Positions 18,281 through 26,049 of a stretch of 64,000 nt of DNA are shown piece after piece. The number at the start of each line of letters is the position of its first letter. Position 1 is the stretch's first letter. Position numbers and translations under genes: made by a program. Source of the DNA: CAVWSM01 sp963798505 (GTDB lineage Bacteria; Actinomycetota; Actinomycetes; Jiangellales; Jiangellaceae); NCBI GenBank assembly GCA_963798505.1, contig CAWCTX010000016.1:1-64000 (forward strand). Direction: 5' to 3'. A model generated the notes under the pieces. That model saw only the letters and a list, made by a program, of their open reading frames with translations, was not told where the DNA came from and made no database searches.

Positions 18281-18341
18281 GTTGATCATGGCGCACATGT
18301 GATCATCTGTTGAGTTTGATCACGCCTTCGCCATGATCAAC
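18281..18341. repeat. 61-bp palindromic dispersed repeat, copy 1
   Basis: Outer arms GTTGATCATGGC (18281-18292) and GCCATGATCAAC (18330-18341) are perfectly complementary. The right 26 bases (18317-18342) are identical to 48787-48812, where a second 61-base copy lies. It sits between the convergent ClpP-like and SCP2 genes, so it could act as a two-way terminator. It is preceded by a run of nine C. Confidence 0.75.
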
Positions 18342-18360
18342 GGCATGATGCCTGGACCGA

Positions 18361-18813
18361 TCAGGCTCGCGGGATGTCGAAGTAGCGGGTGAGGTTGGCG
18401 GCCAGTCCGACGTCGCCGTCGGCGCGGAGCTTGCGCATCATGAACAGCATCGGCCCGTTGGCGTTGCCGGACACCAGCTTGAGGAAGTCGGCGTCGTCCA
18501 TGCTCACAGTGAGCGTGGGATCGACGTCCGACCGGCCCTTCGTCGACACGCACTTCCCGTCTGCGATCGCGAGCTCGTACGTCGCCGGGTCGCCGGCCGG
18601 AGAGGTGAGCTGCCAGCGGATGACGGCGTCGAGATTGGCGCCGACGTCGGCTTTGAACGAGCTCTGCATCCGCGCGAAGACCTCGTTGAGCACCCGCTCG
18701 CGGTCGGGGCCGGACATGAGGTCGGTGACCTCGCTCTTGCTTGCGGACTTGACCAGTTGGGCGAACTCCGAGGGCGTGACCGCCGAGAAGTCGAGCGAGC
18801 TGAAGTCGGTCAT
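18361..18813 (-). CDS. SCP2 sterol-binding domain protein
   Basis: A 150-residue single-domain protein. RVLNEVFARMQSSFKADVG, IRWQLTSPAGDPATYELAIA, VDPTLTVSMDDADFLKLVSG and MLFMMRKLRADGDVGLAANL follow the SCP-2 lipid-carrier pattern, including the M-x-x-K-L-R-x-x-G-D-x-x-L segment. It binds sterols or acyl chains without catalysis. The ATG at 18813 follows a good stretch of open upstream sequence. Proximity to choD hints at sterol or lipid handling, but they are on separate transcripts. Confidence 0.9.
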   Translation of the reverse strand: MTDFSSLDFSAVTPSEFAQLVKSASKSEVTDLMSGPDRERVLNEVFARMQSSFKADVGANLDAVIRWQLTSPAGDPATYELAIADGKCVSTKGRSDVDPTLTVSMDDADFLKLVSGNANGPMLFMMRKLRADGDVGLAANLTRYFDIPRA

Positions 18814-18879
18814 GCGTACGTTCTCCCACCTGGTCGACGGCTACTGGCGGGTAACTTTACCGGCCCGGCCCGGGGAGCC

Positions 18880-20311
18880 CTAGAGGATCTCGGCGGGGGC
18901 GTACGCGGCCGCATCGGGATGCTCTGCGGCGACGGCCTCGACGCGGCGTACGACCTCGGCGACTTGCGCCTGTGCGGCACCGGTGAATGACAACGGCTCA
19001 GCCACCAACGACGCCAGATCGGCCCGTGACAGCCCCAGTCGCGAGTCGGCGGCCAGCCGGTCGAAGAGCTCGTTGCGGTCGGTGCCCTTCTCGCGCATCT
19101 CGAGCGCGACACCAACAGCGTGCTCCTTGATGGCCTCGTGCGCGGTTTCGCGGCCGACGCCGCGGCGTACGGCGGCCATCAGCACCTTGGTCGTGGTGAG
19201 GAACGGCAGGTAGCGGTCGAGCTCACGTTGGACGACGGCCGGGTAGGCGCCGAACTCGTCGAGCACGGTGAGGAACGTCTCGAACAGCCCGTCGATTGCG
19301 AAGAACGCATCGGGCAGTGCAACACGACGGACGACCGAGTCGGAGACGTCGCCCTCGTTCCACTGGTTGCCGGCGAGCTCGGCGACCATCGACTGGTAGC
19401 CGCGAAGCACGACCGCCAACCCGTTGACCCGCTCGCAGGATCGGGTGTTCATCTTGTGCGGCATCGCCGACGAGCCGACCTGCCCTTCCTGGAAGCCCTC
19501 GGTCACCAGCTCGTTGCCAGCCATGAGCCGGATCGTGGTCGCCAGCGATGACGGCCCAGCGGCCACCTGCACGAGCGCCGACACCACGTCGAGGTCTAGC
19601 GAGCGCGGGTAGACCTGTCCCACCGACGTCAGCACCCGGGAGAAGCCGAAGGTGCGTTGCCACGCGCCGCTCCAGCTCGGCAAGCTTGGCCGCGTCGCCA
19701 TCGAGCAGATCGAGCATGTCCTGCGCGGTGCCCATCGGTCCCTTGACGCCGCGCAGCGGATAGCGCTCGATCAGATCCGACAGCCGCTCGAAGGCGACCA
19801 GGAGCTCGTCGGCCGCCGATGCGAACCGCTTGCCGAGAGTGGTCGCCTGCGCGGCGACGTTGTGCGAGCGCCCGACCATGACCAGGTCGGTGTGCTCGGC
19901 CGCGAGTCGGGCCAGCCGTACGAGTGTCGCCACAACTCGATCGCGCACGTGCAGCAGAGACAGCCGGACCTGCATCTGCTCGACGTTCTCGGTGAGGTCG
20001 CGCGAGGTCATCCCCTTGTGGATCTGCTCGGCGCCGGCCAGCGCGGAGAACTCCTCGATCCGCGCCTTGACGTCGTGTCGGGTCACTCGCTCGCGCGTCG
20101 CGATCGACTCGAGGTCAATCTGGTCGACGACGGCCTCGTACGCCTCCACAACACCGTCCGGCACCTCGATCCCCAGCTCGCGCTGGGCACGTAAGACCGC
20201 GATCCACAGCTCGCGCTCGAGGACGACCTTGCGCTCCGGCGACCACAACGCCGCCAGCTCGGGGGACGCGTAGCGGGCGGCAAGGACATCAGGGATCGAG
20301 GGCTTGCTCAT
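18880..20311 (-). CDS. purB: Adenylosuccinate lyase PurB, one frame break
   Basis: Cleaves SAICAR and adenylosuccinate in purine synthesis. The N-terminal part runs PDVLAARYASPELAALWSPE, VTRHDVKARIEEFSALAGAE, IHKGMTSRDLTENVEQMQV and MVGRSHNVAAQATTLGKRF. The C-terminal part carries the fumarase-family signature GSSAMPHKMNTRSCERVNG and GNQWNEGDVSDSVVRRVALP. The two halves are in different frames. One extra A near 19649 (GAAGGTG where GAGGTG is expected) explains the break and restores RVATHLGFSRVLTSVGQVYP. An essential gene is unlikely to be truly broken, so this is probably a consensus error. Confidence 0.9.
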
Positions 20312-20330
20312 GCCCCGATTGTCCCGCATA

Positions 20331-20363
20331 GGCAGTGCGGCTCGGCGATTAGGCAGCACTGCC
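20331..20363. promoter_or_regulatory. Inverted repeat between divergent genes
   Basis: GGCAGTGC (20331-20338) and GCACTGCC (20356-20363) are perfect 8-base complements with a 17-base spacer, located 20 bases upstream of purB and about 90 bases upstream of the small gene at 20451. It may be an operator for either. No recognised regulator motif was matched. Confidence 0.3.
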
Positions 20364-20450
20364 GATTCGCGACCGAGCGCTCGCGATCACCGTAGGAAGG
20401 GCGCAACGCGTGCGCCGAGCCGAGTGATGGTCCCGAAGGGAGTGAATCGA

Positions 20451-20702
20451 ATGAGTTTCCACGCCACGGATTCGATGATCAACGAACGGCACCGTGAGCT
20501 GATGGAGGAGGCGGACCGCGACCGGCTCGCGGCGCAGGCAGCCGCGTCGACGAACCCAAGGTCGTCAGTCACCAGTCTCCTGCGCAGAGCAGCCGCTGCC
20601 GTGCGCGCCGCGGTGGCCGGCCCCGCCCGGGTGCCCGATTGGCAGTTCGAGATCGGCAGCGTCCCACGGGTGCACGACTATCCAATCGCCAGGAGGCGTT
20701 GA
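20451..20702 (+). CDS. Small hypothetical protein
   Basis: 83 residues, starting MSFHATDSMINERHRELMEE with a charged, probably helical N-terminal half, then LLRRAAAAVRAAVAGPARVP. It has no signal peptide or membrane helix. A GGGAG motif precedes the ATG by about 8 bases, which decides the start over an earlier ATG at 20427. Codon usage is like that of its neighbours. The family is not recognised. Confidence 0.55.
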   Translation: MSFHATDSMINERHRELMEEADRDRLAAQAAASTNPRSSVTSLLRRAAAAVRAAVAGPARVPDWQFEIGSVPRVHDYPIARRR

Positions 20703-20759
20703 CGGACCCGAGTCACCCAGCGGCACCCTCGATCAGCCTTCGTGACACGATCGACGTCC

Positions 20760-21089
20760 ATGGAAGTTGTCTCGATCACGACCCTCGGCGAGGACCAGCT
20801 TGCCCGTGCAGCGACGGCCGACAGTGGCCGCAGCTCGGTCACCGTCTACGGGCGATCCGGAGCACGGCTGCGGCAGACCGTCGTCGCTCTCGCTGCCGGG
20901 CGGGTGTTGGCTGAGCACAAGAGTCCGGGTGACGCATCGGTGTTCTGCCTGCAAGGACGTGTCCGGCTCCGCGCCGGTGAGTCCAACACGGAGTTTGGTG
21001 CGGGCCAGCTCGTCGCGGTGCCGCCGCAAAGACACGAAGTCGAGGCCATCGAGCCGTCGCTGTTACTGCTCACGGTCGCGCTGCACTGA
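20760..21089 (+). CDS. Small cupin-domain protein
   Basis: 109 residues with a single cupin barrel: QTVVALAAGRVLAEHKSPGD, FCLQGRVRLRAGESNTEFGA and GQLVAVPPQRHEVEAIEPS. The usual metal ligands are partly present (H in AEHKSPG and H in QRHEVEA). Such proteins often hold a metal and act in stress or sugar pathways, but no substrate can be assigned. It lies 2 bases before the VOC gene and is probably co-transcribed with it. Confidence 0.7.
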   Translation: MEVVSITTLGEDQLARAATADSGRSSVTVYGRSGARLRQTVVALAAGRVLAEHKSPGDASVFCLQGRVRLRAGESNTEFGAGQLVAVPPQRHEVEAIEPSLLLLTVALH

Positions 21090-21091
21090 TC

Positions 21092-21475
21092 ATGGGTGCG
21101 CAGTTGAATCACACGATCGTGACGGCACGGGACAAGCACGAGTCTGCGACGTTTCTCGCTGAGATGCTCAGCCTCGCTGCCCCGGTGCCGTACGGCCCGT
21201 TCATGGTCGTCCAGCTGGCCAACGACGTCTCCCTCGACTTCGCCGACGATCATGGGCCGGTCAGACCGCAGCACTACGCCTTCCTGGTGAGCGAAGACGA
21301 CTTCGATGCGATCTTCGCCCGGATCAAGGATCGCGGCCTGCAGTTCTGGGCCGACCCGTTCCGGCGGCGGCCGGGCGAGTTCAACACCCACGACGGCGGT
21401 CGCGGGGTGTACTGGGAGGACCCGAGCGGACATCTCCTCGAGATCATCACGCGTCCGTACGGCAGCGGCAGCTAG
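21092..21475 (+). CDS. VOC-family (glyoxalase-like) protein
   Basis: 127 residues with a beta-alpha-beta-beta-beta repeat layout: LNHTIVTARDKHESATFLAE, FMVVQLANDVSLDFADDHG, PQHYAFLVSEDDFDAIFARI and GVYWEDPSGHLLEIITRPYG. His near the start, His in QHYAF and Glu in LLEIITR are plausible metal ligands. VOC members include dioxygenases, isomerases and drug-binding proteins, so the role stays open. Its TAG shares bases with the stop of the convergent Ddn-like gene. Confidence 0.8.
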   Translation: MGAQLNHTIVTARDKHESATFLAEMLSLAAPVPYGPFMVVQLANDVSLDFADDHGPVRPQHYAFLVSEDDFDAIFARIKDRGLQFWADPFRRRPGEFNTHDGGRGVYWEDPSGHLLEIITRPYGSGS

Positions 21476-21895
21476 GAGTACGGCTCGAGCATGACCACCG
21501 GGATGACCCGGTCGGTGTGGGCCTGATAGGTCGCGGTAGCCCGCGTACGCCGCGACGATCCGCGGCCACCAGGCCTCTCTTTCGTCGGGGCTGGCGGTGC
21601 GAGCCCTCACGGTCCAGGTCTTCGATCTCACCTGGACCCTTGCCAGCGGTTCGGCGACGAGATTGCGGTACCAGTCCGGATCACTCGGTCGCCCTCCCCA
21701 TGAGGCGATCACGACCAGCGTGTCGCCTTCTCGCAGATACAGCAGCGGAACGGTGTGAGCCCGGCCGGTCGTGCATCCCCTCGTGGTGAGCAGCAGCATG
21801 TCGTTTCGGACCAGCCGTCGCCCGAGGGCGCCACGGGTGAGCCGGTAGACGATCATGTGGAACCGGGACAGTCGCCGGGCCGTGTCGTCACGCAC
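21472..21895 (-). CDS. Deazaflavin (F420)-dependent nitroreductase-family protein, one frame break
   Basis: Resembles the Ddn/FGD-like split-barrel family: RRLSRFHMIVYRLTRGALGR, MLLLTTRGCTTGRAHTVPLL, YLREGDTLVVIASWGGRPSD and WYRNLVAEPLARVQV. The C-terminus YQAHTDRVIPVVMLEPYS appears if one extra C near 21533 is removed. I choose GTG 21895 rather than ATG 21913, because the ATG lies inside the 17-bp stem of the hairpin at 21898-21951. It implies F420 use, in line with the two LLM oxidoreductases in the window. Confidence 0.75.
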
Positions 21896-21897
21896 AA

Positions 21898-21951
21898 GCC
21901 GATCTTGAGACATCGCGGGTGCCCGGGCACCTTGGATGTCTCAAGATCGGC
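21898..21951. terminator. 17-bp stem hairpin with an inner palindrome
   Basis: The arms 21898-21914 (GCCGATCTTGAGACATC) and 21935-21951 are perfectly complementary. The 20-base loop itself contains the 14-base palindrome GGTGCCCGGGCACC, so it can form a very long stem or a branched one. It lies 17 bases past the stop of the His-rich gene, where it probably ends the DUF4331 operon. There is no T-tract, as is usual in Actinobacteria. Confidence 0.65.
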
Positions 21952-21967
21952 GTTGGTGGGGAGAGTG

Positions 21968-22348
21968 CTACCAGTCGACCTCGGTGATGCGCCCACCGAC
22001 GACGGGGATGCGCTGATGGCCGTCGCCGGCCAGTCCGTACGGCTCGTACACACCGGCCGGCAGGTCGGGGAACACGGCCGCGTACACGACCTGTGCCCCG
22101 ACCCGCCGCCGCCGCACCACGTTGTGAACGGGGTGACCGGTTTCACGACCGGCCACCACGATCTCGACCTCGCGGCCGACCAGCTCCTCGCCGGCGTAGA
22201 TCACGAGCGCACCGACGTCGCCGCCGATGTCGACGAGCAACGCCTCACTCACCTCGTCGGCCGGACGTGCCGGCTCGGCGTGCGAGTGCCCGTGGCCGTG
22301 GCCATGTTCATGGCTGTGGCCGTGGCCATGCCCGTGGTCGGTGTGCAT
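21968..22348 (-). CDS. His-rich putative metal-binding protein
   Basis: 126 residues. The first 23 contain 11 histidines in HGHGHSHEHGHGHGHSH, a classic nickel/zinc-binding tail like those of HypB, SlyD and ZIP proteins. The remainder (VSEALLVDIGGDVGALVIYA, GREVEIVVAGRETGHPVHNV, VVYAAVFPDLPAGVYEPYGL) looks like a small all-beta domain of unknown family. No signal peptide. The ATG lies 1 base after the DUF4331 stop, so the two are translationally coupled. It may supply or store metal for the operon product. Confidence 0.7.
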   Translation of the reverse strand: MHTDHGHGHGHSHEHGHGHGHSHAEPARPADEVSEALLVDIGGDVGALVIYAGEELVGREVEIVVAGRETGHPVHNVVRRRRVGAQVVYAAVFPDLPAGVYEPYGLAGDGHQRIPVVGGRITEVDW

Positions 22349-22349
22349 G

Positions 22350-23714
22350 TCACGCCGCCGGCACGTTGAAGCCGCTGTAGGCCGTGCCGAGGTAGGGGAA
22401 CCTGTTGAGGAACGGGGTCCCAACAGAGTCCGGCCCGAGCCCGTCGTCAACCGCGGGGATTGCGGCGTCGGGCGTGTACGTCGGGTCCACCAGCGGGAAC
22501 GTCGCACCAGCGACGGCCTGCAGCTCGATCTTGACCACGTCGTCGAACACCCGCCGGCCGTTGGGGAAGCCGGCCAGGTCGCCACCGAGGAGACCGAGCA
22601 CGTTCGGCTTCGCCGACGGCGGGATCGCCGTGTTGAGCCGCATCAGGTCGGCAGGCCGGTCACCGGTGAAGTTCTGGAAACCGGGGATCAGTCCGGCCGG
22701 GATGCCGGTCAGCAGGATCGCCACCAGGTCGGCCCGCTTCTTCTGCAGTGCCGCCAGGTTGGGGAACACTCCCGGGTAGAGCACCGGCAGCAGTGCCTGC
22801 AGCTCAGGCCGCTCGACGAACGGGACGTAGCGGCTGTCGCCCGACGGCCGACGGCTGTTCCACTCGTCCTTCTCGCCCATGGGCACGATGACCTCGTTGA
22901 ACAGCGGGTTGGCCAGGCGGGACACCTGCACCCACGGGCCGACGCCACGGTCGTCGTCCTCATCGCGGACAAGGATCTTCTGCCGGCTTGCCGAGGTGTA
23001 GACGCCGATCGTCGCCGCTGGGTCGTTCACGTCGGTCGGACGCTTGCCGTTGCGGGTCAGGTCCGTGATCGGGACCTGGATGGCGATGGCGTGCACGTTG
23101 AGGAACTTCGTCGCGTTGACGCCGGCCGCGGACGCGAGCGGGATCAGGTGCAGGTTCTGCACCGGCCGCAGGGCGCCGAGGTCGAAGATCGAGCCGAGGT
23201 CGACGTAGAACATCTCGGCGCACTGCCCGGCGAAGACCTTCTCACCGCTGCGCAGCGTCGTCACTGCGGCGTCGCGTAGCCGGTCGAAGTTGGGCGTGGA
23301 CCGCGGCCCGATGTTGCACGGCGGGCTCGGCACGTTGTCGGCGAGGCGACGGCTTCGCCCGTCGACGACCTTGGTGACCGAATAGGTCTGGACCCGGTTC
23401 CAGTCCGGGTCGTCGAGCGAGGTGATGGGCCCGGTGTTGTAGAGGAAGCTCCGCGGGTTTCGCACCTTGGTGTCGAAGCGGAACTGATAGGTGATGTCGG
23501 GCTTGGCGTCGCCGTCGTTGTCGATGTGAATCTCGTACAGGACGTCCTCGCCGAACTCGTAGAAGTTGGGCCCACCAGCGGGGCCCTGCAACGGGATGTA
23601 GTTGGCGATGATCGTGACAGTGTCGGGCCTGTCCGGACTGACAAAGCAGTAGACGTCGGTGCTGTCACACACGGGATCCTTGGAGATCTCGGGCGCTTCA
23701 CGGTGGGACGACAT
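22350..23714 (-). CDS. DUF4331 family protein
   Basis: 454 residues beginning MSSHREAPEISKDPVCDSTD, the hallmark start of DUF4331. It continues with VTIIANYIPLQGPAGGPNFY, YEIHIDNDGDAKPDITYQFR, VFAGQCAEMFYVDLGSIFD and TKFLNVHAIAIQVPITDLTR. A later block SRLANPLFNEVIVPMGEKDE is also conserved in the family. No signal peptide is seen. The function of DUF4331 is not established. Some members occur in calcium- or phosphate-related contexts, but I cannot use that here. It sits between a Tat-signal gene and a His-rich gene. Confidence 0.85.
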   Translation of the reverse strand: MSSHREAPEISKDPVCDSTDVYCFVSPDRPDTVTIIANYIPLQGPAGGPNFYEFGEDVLYEIHIDNDGDAKPDITYQFRFDTKVRNPRSFLYNTGPITSLDDPDWNRVQTYSVTKVVDGRSRRLADNVPSPPCNIGPRSTPNFDRLRDAAVTTLRSGEKVFAGQCAEMFYVDLGSIFDLGALRPVQNLHLIPLASAAGVNATKFLNVHAIAIQVPITDLTRNGKRPTDVNDPAATIGVYTSASRQKILVRDEDDDRGVGPWVQVSRLANPLFNEVIVPMGEKDEWNSRRPSGDSRYVPFVERPELQALLPVLYPGVFPNLAALQKKRADLVAILLTGIPAGLIPGFQNFTGDRPADLMRLNTAIPPSAKPNVLGLLGGDLAGFPNGRRVFDDVVKIELQAVAGATFPLVDPTYTPDAAIPAVDDGLGPDSVGTPFLNRFPYLGTAYSGFNVPAA

Positions 23715-23730
23715 GTGTACTCCTTGTTGG

Positions 23731-23997
23731 TCAGCCGCGGGCAGCCGCACGCGCGAGGCGTCGGGCCAGCGTCTTGTCGGTGTAGCTGATCTCCTCGGTC
23801 CCGAGGTAGAGCGACATCTCGCCCGTACGTGCGTTGCGGACGCGCACCATGACCGGCCCGCTGGTCGCGGGAGCGTCGCGGTCGTCCTCGTCGTCCTTGG
23901 GTGCGGCGGAGGCAACGCCGGGCAGGGCGGTCACGGTCGCGGCAGCGGCTCCGGCCGCAGCGGTTCCGATGAACGCGCGCCTCGTCAGTCTGGCCAT
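23731..23997 (-). CDS. Tat-signal secreted small protein
   Basis: 88 residues. TRRAFIGTAAAGAAAATVTA is a twin-arginine signal (consensus S/T-R-R-x-F-x) with an Ala-rich h-region and a likely cleavage after GVASAAP. The mature part is a 50-residue acidic then beta-like domain (KDDEDDRDAPATSG, VMVRVRNARTGEMSLYLGTE, ISYTDKTLARRLARAAARG). Tat export suggests it folds or binds a cofactor inside the cell. It is the first gene of the operon, 16 bases before DUF4331. Confidence 0.7.
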   Translation of the reverse strand: MARLTRRAFIGTAAAGAAAATVTALPGVASAAPKDDEDDRDAPATSGPVMVRVRNARTGEMSLYLGTEEISYTDKTLARRLARAAARG

Positions 23998-24086
23998 GGG
24001 TGTTCCCCTCTCGATATGGAAAGGCCACCCCAAGTTCGGCGCCGCCCCGAGCTCAGATTGCGCGGCATCCCGTAGATTCCTGCGGC

Positions 24087-24884
24087 ATGACGGTGCTCGA
24101 GGACTCGGCACTGCGGCGAGTGACGGCAACGCGCTACACGCTGCCGCTGCGCGAGGGTGGCTCGCTCCCGGGTCTTGTCGAGGCCGACGACCTCGGCATG
24201 TACGTCGTCAAGTTCCGCGGTGCCGGGCAGGGCGCGAAGGCGCTGGCCGCGGAGGTGATCTCCGGCGCGATCGCGCGGGCCGTCGGGTTGCGGGTGCCCG
24301 AGCATGTGCTGATCGAGGTCGACGGCGAGCTGGCCCGGGCGGAGCCGGACTTCGAGGTGCAGGCACTGCTGCGGGCCAGCGCCGGAGTCAACCTCGGCGT
24401 TGACTACCTGCCGGGGTCGTTCGACGTCAACGCGTCCGTCGATGACGTGACAGCCGAGGAGGCCGCCGCCGTCCTGTGGTTCGACGCACTCGTCCAGAAC
24501 GTCGACCGGTCGTGGCGCAACCCCAACCTGCTCATGTGGCACCGGCAGATGTGGCTGATCGACCATGGTGCCGCGCTCTACTTCGCGCACAACTGGGCCG
24601 GTCGTGACGCGGCGCCCACGCGGCCCTACGCCCAGGCCGCCGAGCACGTGCTCATCCGGCGCGCCGGCTCGGTGCTCGACGCCGACGAGCGGCTTGCTGC
24701 CCTCGTGACGACCGATCTGCTGGTCGCTGCCGCCCAGGCCGTACCCGATCTGTGGCTCGCGCATGAGCCCGGGTTTGCCAGCCCCGTCGAGGTGCGCGAG
24801 GCGTACGTCGCGGTGCTGGCCGATCGGCTCGCCCAGCGCGACACCTGGCTGCCGGATGTGGAGGCGACCCGTGCACGCCTTTGA
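24087..24884 (+). CDS. HipA-like kinase domain protein
   Basis: 265 residues. The N-lobe contains GMYVVKFRGAGQGAKALAAE, with a probable ATP-binding Lys in VVKFRG. The catalytic region is LWFDALVQNVDRSWRNPNLL, and LIDHGAALYF supplies the metal-binding Asp. This is the HipA/PI3-4-kinase-like fold in a compact form without the HipA N-terminal subdomain, so it is probably not a HipBA toxin. It overlaps the DUF3037 gene by 14 bases. Co-occurrence of these two families is known in other bacteria, but their substrate is not established. Confidence 0.8.
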   Translation: MTVLEDSALRRVTATRYTLPLREGGSLPGLVEADDLGMYVVKFRGAGQGAKALAAEVISGAIARAVGLRVPEHVLIEVDGELARAEPDFEVQALLRASAGVNLGVDYLPGSFDVNASVDDVTAEEAAAVLWFDALVQNVDRSWRNPNLLMWHRQMWLIDHGAALYFAHNWAGRDAAPTRPYAQAAEHVLIRRAGSVLDADERLAALVTTDLLVAAAQAVPDLWLAHEPGFASPVEVREAYVAVLADRLAQRDTWLPDVEATRARL

Positions 24885-25246
24885 GTGGTCGCGTCGTGCG
24901 GGTCGTGCCGAAGGTCGAGCGCGGCGAGTTCGTCAACGCCGGGGCGATCGTCTATTGCCAGGGGCTCAGTTTTCTGCAGGCCGCGATCGAGCTGGACGAG
25001 GACCGCCTGCGAGCGCTCGACCCAAGCGTCGACCTCGACCTCGTACGACGACATCTGGCCGGGCTCCGCGACCTGTGCGCGGGCGACGGCGCCGTGCCCG
25101 CCAGCGTCGCCCGCTCCCCCGGCGAGAGATTTCGGTGGCTTACCGCGCCTCGATCGACGATCATCCAGACGTCGCCGATCCACACCGGTCTGACCGATGA
25201 CCCTGCCGCAGAGCTGGAGCGGTTGCTTGTGGTCATGGTCCGTTGA
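24871..25246 (+). CDS. DUF3037 family protein, likely frame break at the start
   Basis: About 125 residues: VVRVVPKVERGEFVNAGAIV, YCQGLSFLQAAIELDEDRL and SPGERFRWLTAPRSTIIQTS, closing with DPAAELERLLVVMVR. Family members begin with about six residues before RVVP. The GTG at 24871 gives VHAFEWS, and removing one base near 24893 joins it to VVRVVPKVERG. Without that correction the only start is TTG 24881. It is encoded overlapping the HipA-like kinase, suggesting a two-protein module. Confidence 0.75.
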
Positions 25247-25255
25247 GAGGAAGCC

Positions 25256-26039
25256 GTGCCTCGACCTGTCCGCATCGCCTTTCAGTTGCAGCCGCAGCAC
25301 GCCGACTACACCGACATCCGCCGTGCCGTCACCGAAGCAGAGGACGCCGGTGCCGACGTCATCTTCACCTGGGACCATTTTTTCCCGCTGAGCGCCGGGC
25401 ACACCGGCAAGCACTTCGAGTGCTGGTCGCTGCTCGCTGCGTGGGCGGAGCAGACGTCGCGCGTCGAGATCGGCGCGCTCGTCACCTGCAACAGCTATCG
25501 CAACCCCGACCTGCTCGCCGACATGGCCCGTACGGTCGACCACATCAGCAACGGCCGGCTCATCTTCGGCATCGGCTCGGGCTGGTTCGAGAAGGACTAC
25601 ATCGAGTACGGGTACGAGTTCGGCACGGCCGGCAGCCGGCTCGACGCCCTCGCCGAAGCCATGCCGCGCATCAGGGCGCGCTGGGCCAAGCTCGATCCGG
25701 CGCCGACCCGCGACATCCCGGTGATGATCGGCGGTGGTGGTGAGCGCAAGACGCTTCGCATCGTCGCCGAGCATGCGGACATCTGGCACAGCCTCGCCGA
25801 CGTCGAGGTCTTCCGGCACAAGTCGGCCGTGCTCGATGAGTGGTGTGCGCGGGTGGGCCGTGACCCGGCCTCGATCGAGCGGTCGATGCACGTGATCCGT
25901 CAGAGGCCTAGCGGAGGCGGGCGATGCGATGGCCAAGGCAGGGGCGACCCTGTTCACCGTGAAGGCATCCGGCCCGGATCTGGATCTGAGCCTTCTCAAG
26001 GAGTGGCTCGCCTGGCGAGACGCCTACAACGGCGCCTGA
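25256..26039 (+). CDS. LLM-class F420-dependent oxidoreductase, one frame break
   Basis: Luciferase-like TIM barrel: RIAFQLQPQHADYTDIRRAV, GADVIFTWDHFFPLSAGHTG, ISNGRLIFGIGSGWFEKDYI and DIPVMIGGGGERKTLRIVAE. The frame changes near 25910, after SIERSMHVIR, and continues as AKAGATLFTVKASGPDLDLS and LKEWLAWRDAYNGA to the TGA at 26039. The GTG start is preceded by GAGAGG. These enzymes use F420 or FMN, and the Trp-Asp-His near the N-terminus is typical of the F420 group. Substrate unknown. Confidence 0.8.
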
Positions 26040-26049
26040 CAGAAGGGCG

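Noticed and set aside
22260..22350. Simple tandem repeat in the CATGGCCACGG-rich stretch
   Set aside because: It is the coding sequence of the Gly-His repeats of the His-rich protein, not a separate repeat element.
22227..23279. 350-codon plus-strand frame opposite the DUF4331 gene
   Set aside because: Shadow of the real minus-strand gene; composition dominated by Arg, Val and Gly, with no start context or motif.
24087..24884. HipBA toxin-antitoxin system
   Set aside because: No HipB-like helix-turn-helix gene is adjacent and the kinase lacks the HipA N-terminal subdomain, so a classical toxin-antitoxin call is not supported.
24626..25999. 457-codon minus-strand frame across the HipA-like and DUF3037 genes
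   Set aside because: Runs antisense to three recognisable genes and has no domain signature.
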